From Chloroflexota bacterium (GTDB taxonomy: Bacteria > Chloroflexota > Anaerolineae > Anaerolineales > DRMV01): a DNA stretch of 6,008 bases. Below the pieces are notes generated by a model, which saw only the letters and a list, made by a program, of their open reading frames with translations, was not told where the DNA came from and searched no databases. Positions within the stretch are counted from its first letter, which is position 1, and every line of letters starts with the position of its first letter. The DNA is taken from positions 1 through 6,008 of the forward strand of contig JAADEP010000151.1 in the NCBI GenBank assembly GCA_013153335.1. The letters run 5' to 3'. A program made the position numbers and the translations under genes. Positions 5,988 to 6,008 of the stretch are shown here, one piece after another.

Positions 5988-5994
5988 GGGGTGA

Positions 5995-6007
5995 GGCGGG
6001 TTCCGCC
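5995..6007. repeat. Third small hairpin at the end of copy B
   Basis: GGCGG (5995-5999) pairs with CCGCC (6003-6007) around GTT. The matching place in copy A (near 5811-5825) holds a degraded version, GCGCGGGTACCGCC. This suggests the full element has three hairpins. Confidence 0.55.
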
Positions 6008-6008
6008 G

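Larger units (their letters stand above)
5849..6008. repeat. Composite hairpin repeat, copy B, reaching the window edge
   Basis: The core is again 113 bp (5878-5990), 183 bp downstream of copy A. It shares ATAAAATT (5905-5912) and CGGCCCAACGC (5926-5936) with copy A. The middle of the interior is diverged and contains compensating small length differences. The upstream match begins at GGCTATGGCCG (5849). The downstream match runs to TTCCGCCG at the last base, so further copies may lie beyond the window. Confidence 0.75.

Noticed and set aside
5675..6008. CRISPR array
   Set aside because: Only two long diverged copies are present, with internal hairpins, and no short identical repeats with regular unique spacers.

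Overview
The window is a GC-rich bacterial segment with every gene on the + strand. It reads as a cyclic-di-GMP control locus. The organism cannot be named from this sequence. Multi-GAF HD-GYP and GGDEF proteins together with GC-rich hairpin repeats recall Chloroflexota-like or other thermophile-related genomes, but that is a weak guess from general resemblance.

Layout. Positions 1-224 are a regulatory region: a perfect TATAAT box (76-81), a near-perfect 19-bp palindrome just upstream of it (55-73), and a transcribed leader of about 137 nt. The leader can form several competing hairpins, and its start resembles the conserved core of GEMM-I (c-di-GMP-I) riboswitches. Positions 225-2405 encode a soluble PAS-GAF-GAF-HD-GYP protein with all the expected metal ligands, so a likely c-di-GMP phosphodiesterase. 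Positions 2356-4725 overlap it by 50 nt and encode a six-helix membrane protein with two GAF domains and an intact GGDEF domain, so a likely diguanylate cyclase. Its TM3-TM4 loop carries a GG-x-x-S-P-L motif very close to the quinone-binding GGXXNPF motif of RegB/PrrB-type redox sensor kinases. Its GGDEF domain lacks the inhibitory RxxD site. Positions 4726-4874 are a short intergenic gap. Positions 4875-5606 encode a polytopic membrane protein of unknown family. Positions 5607-6008 are non-coding and hold two diverged copies, 183 bp apart, of a composite element bounded by inverted GC hairpins.

How it may work together (inference). The overlapping genes supply opposite c-di-GMP activities from one transcript. 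The cyclase is membrane-bound and possibly responds to quinone redox state. The phosphodiesterase is cytosolic and has three sensory domains of its own. If the leader really senses c-di-GMP, the operon would also be under feedback from its own product. The most notable points are the RegB-like motif fused to a diguanylate cyclase and the GEMM-like leader. Both rest on motif resemblance and need the searches named in the findings.
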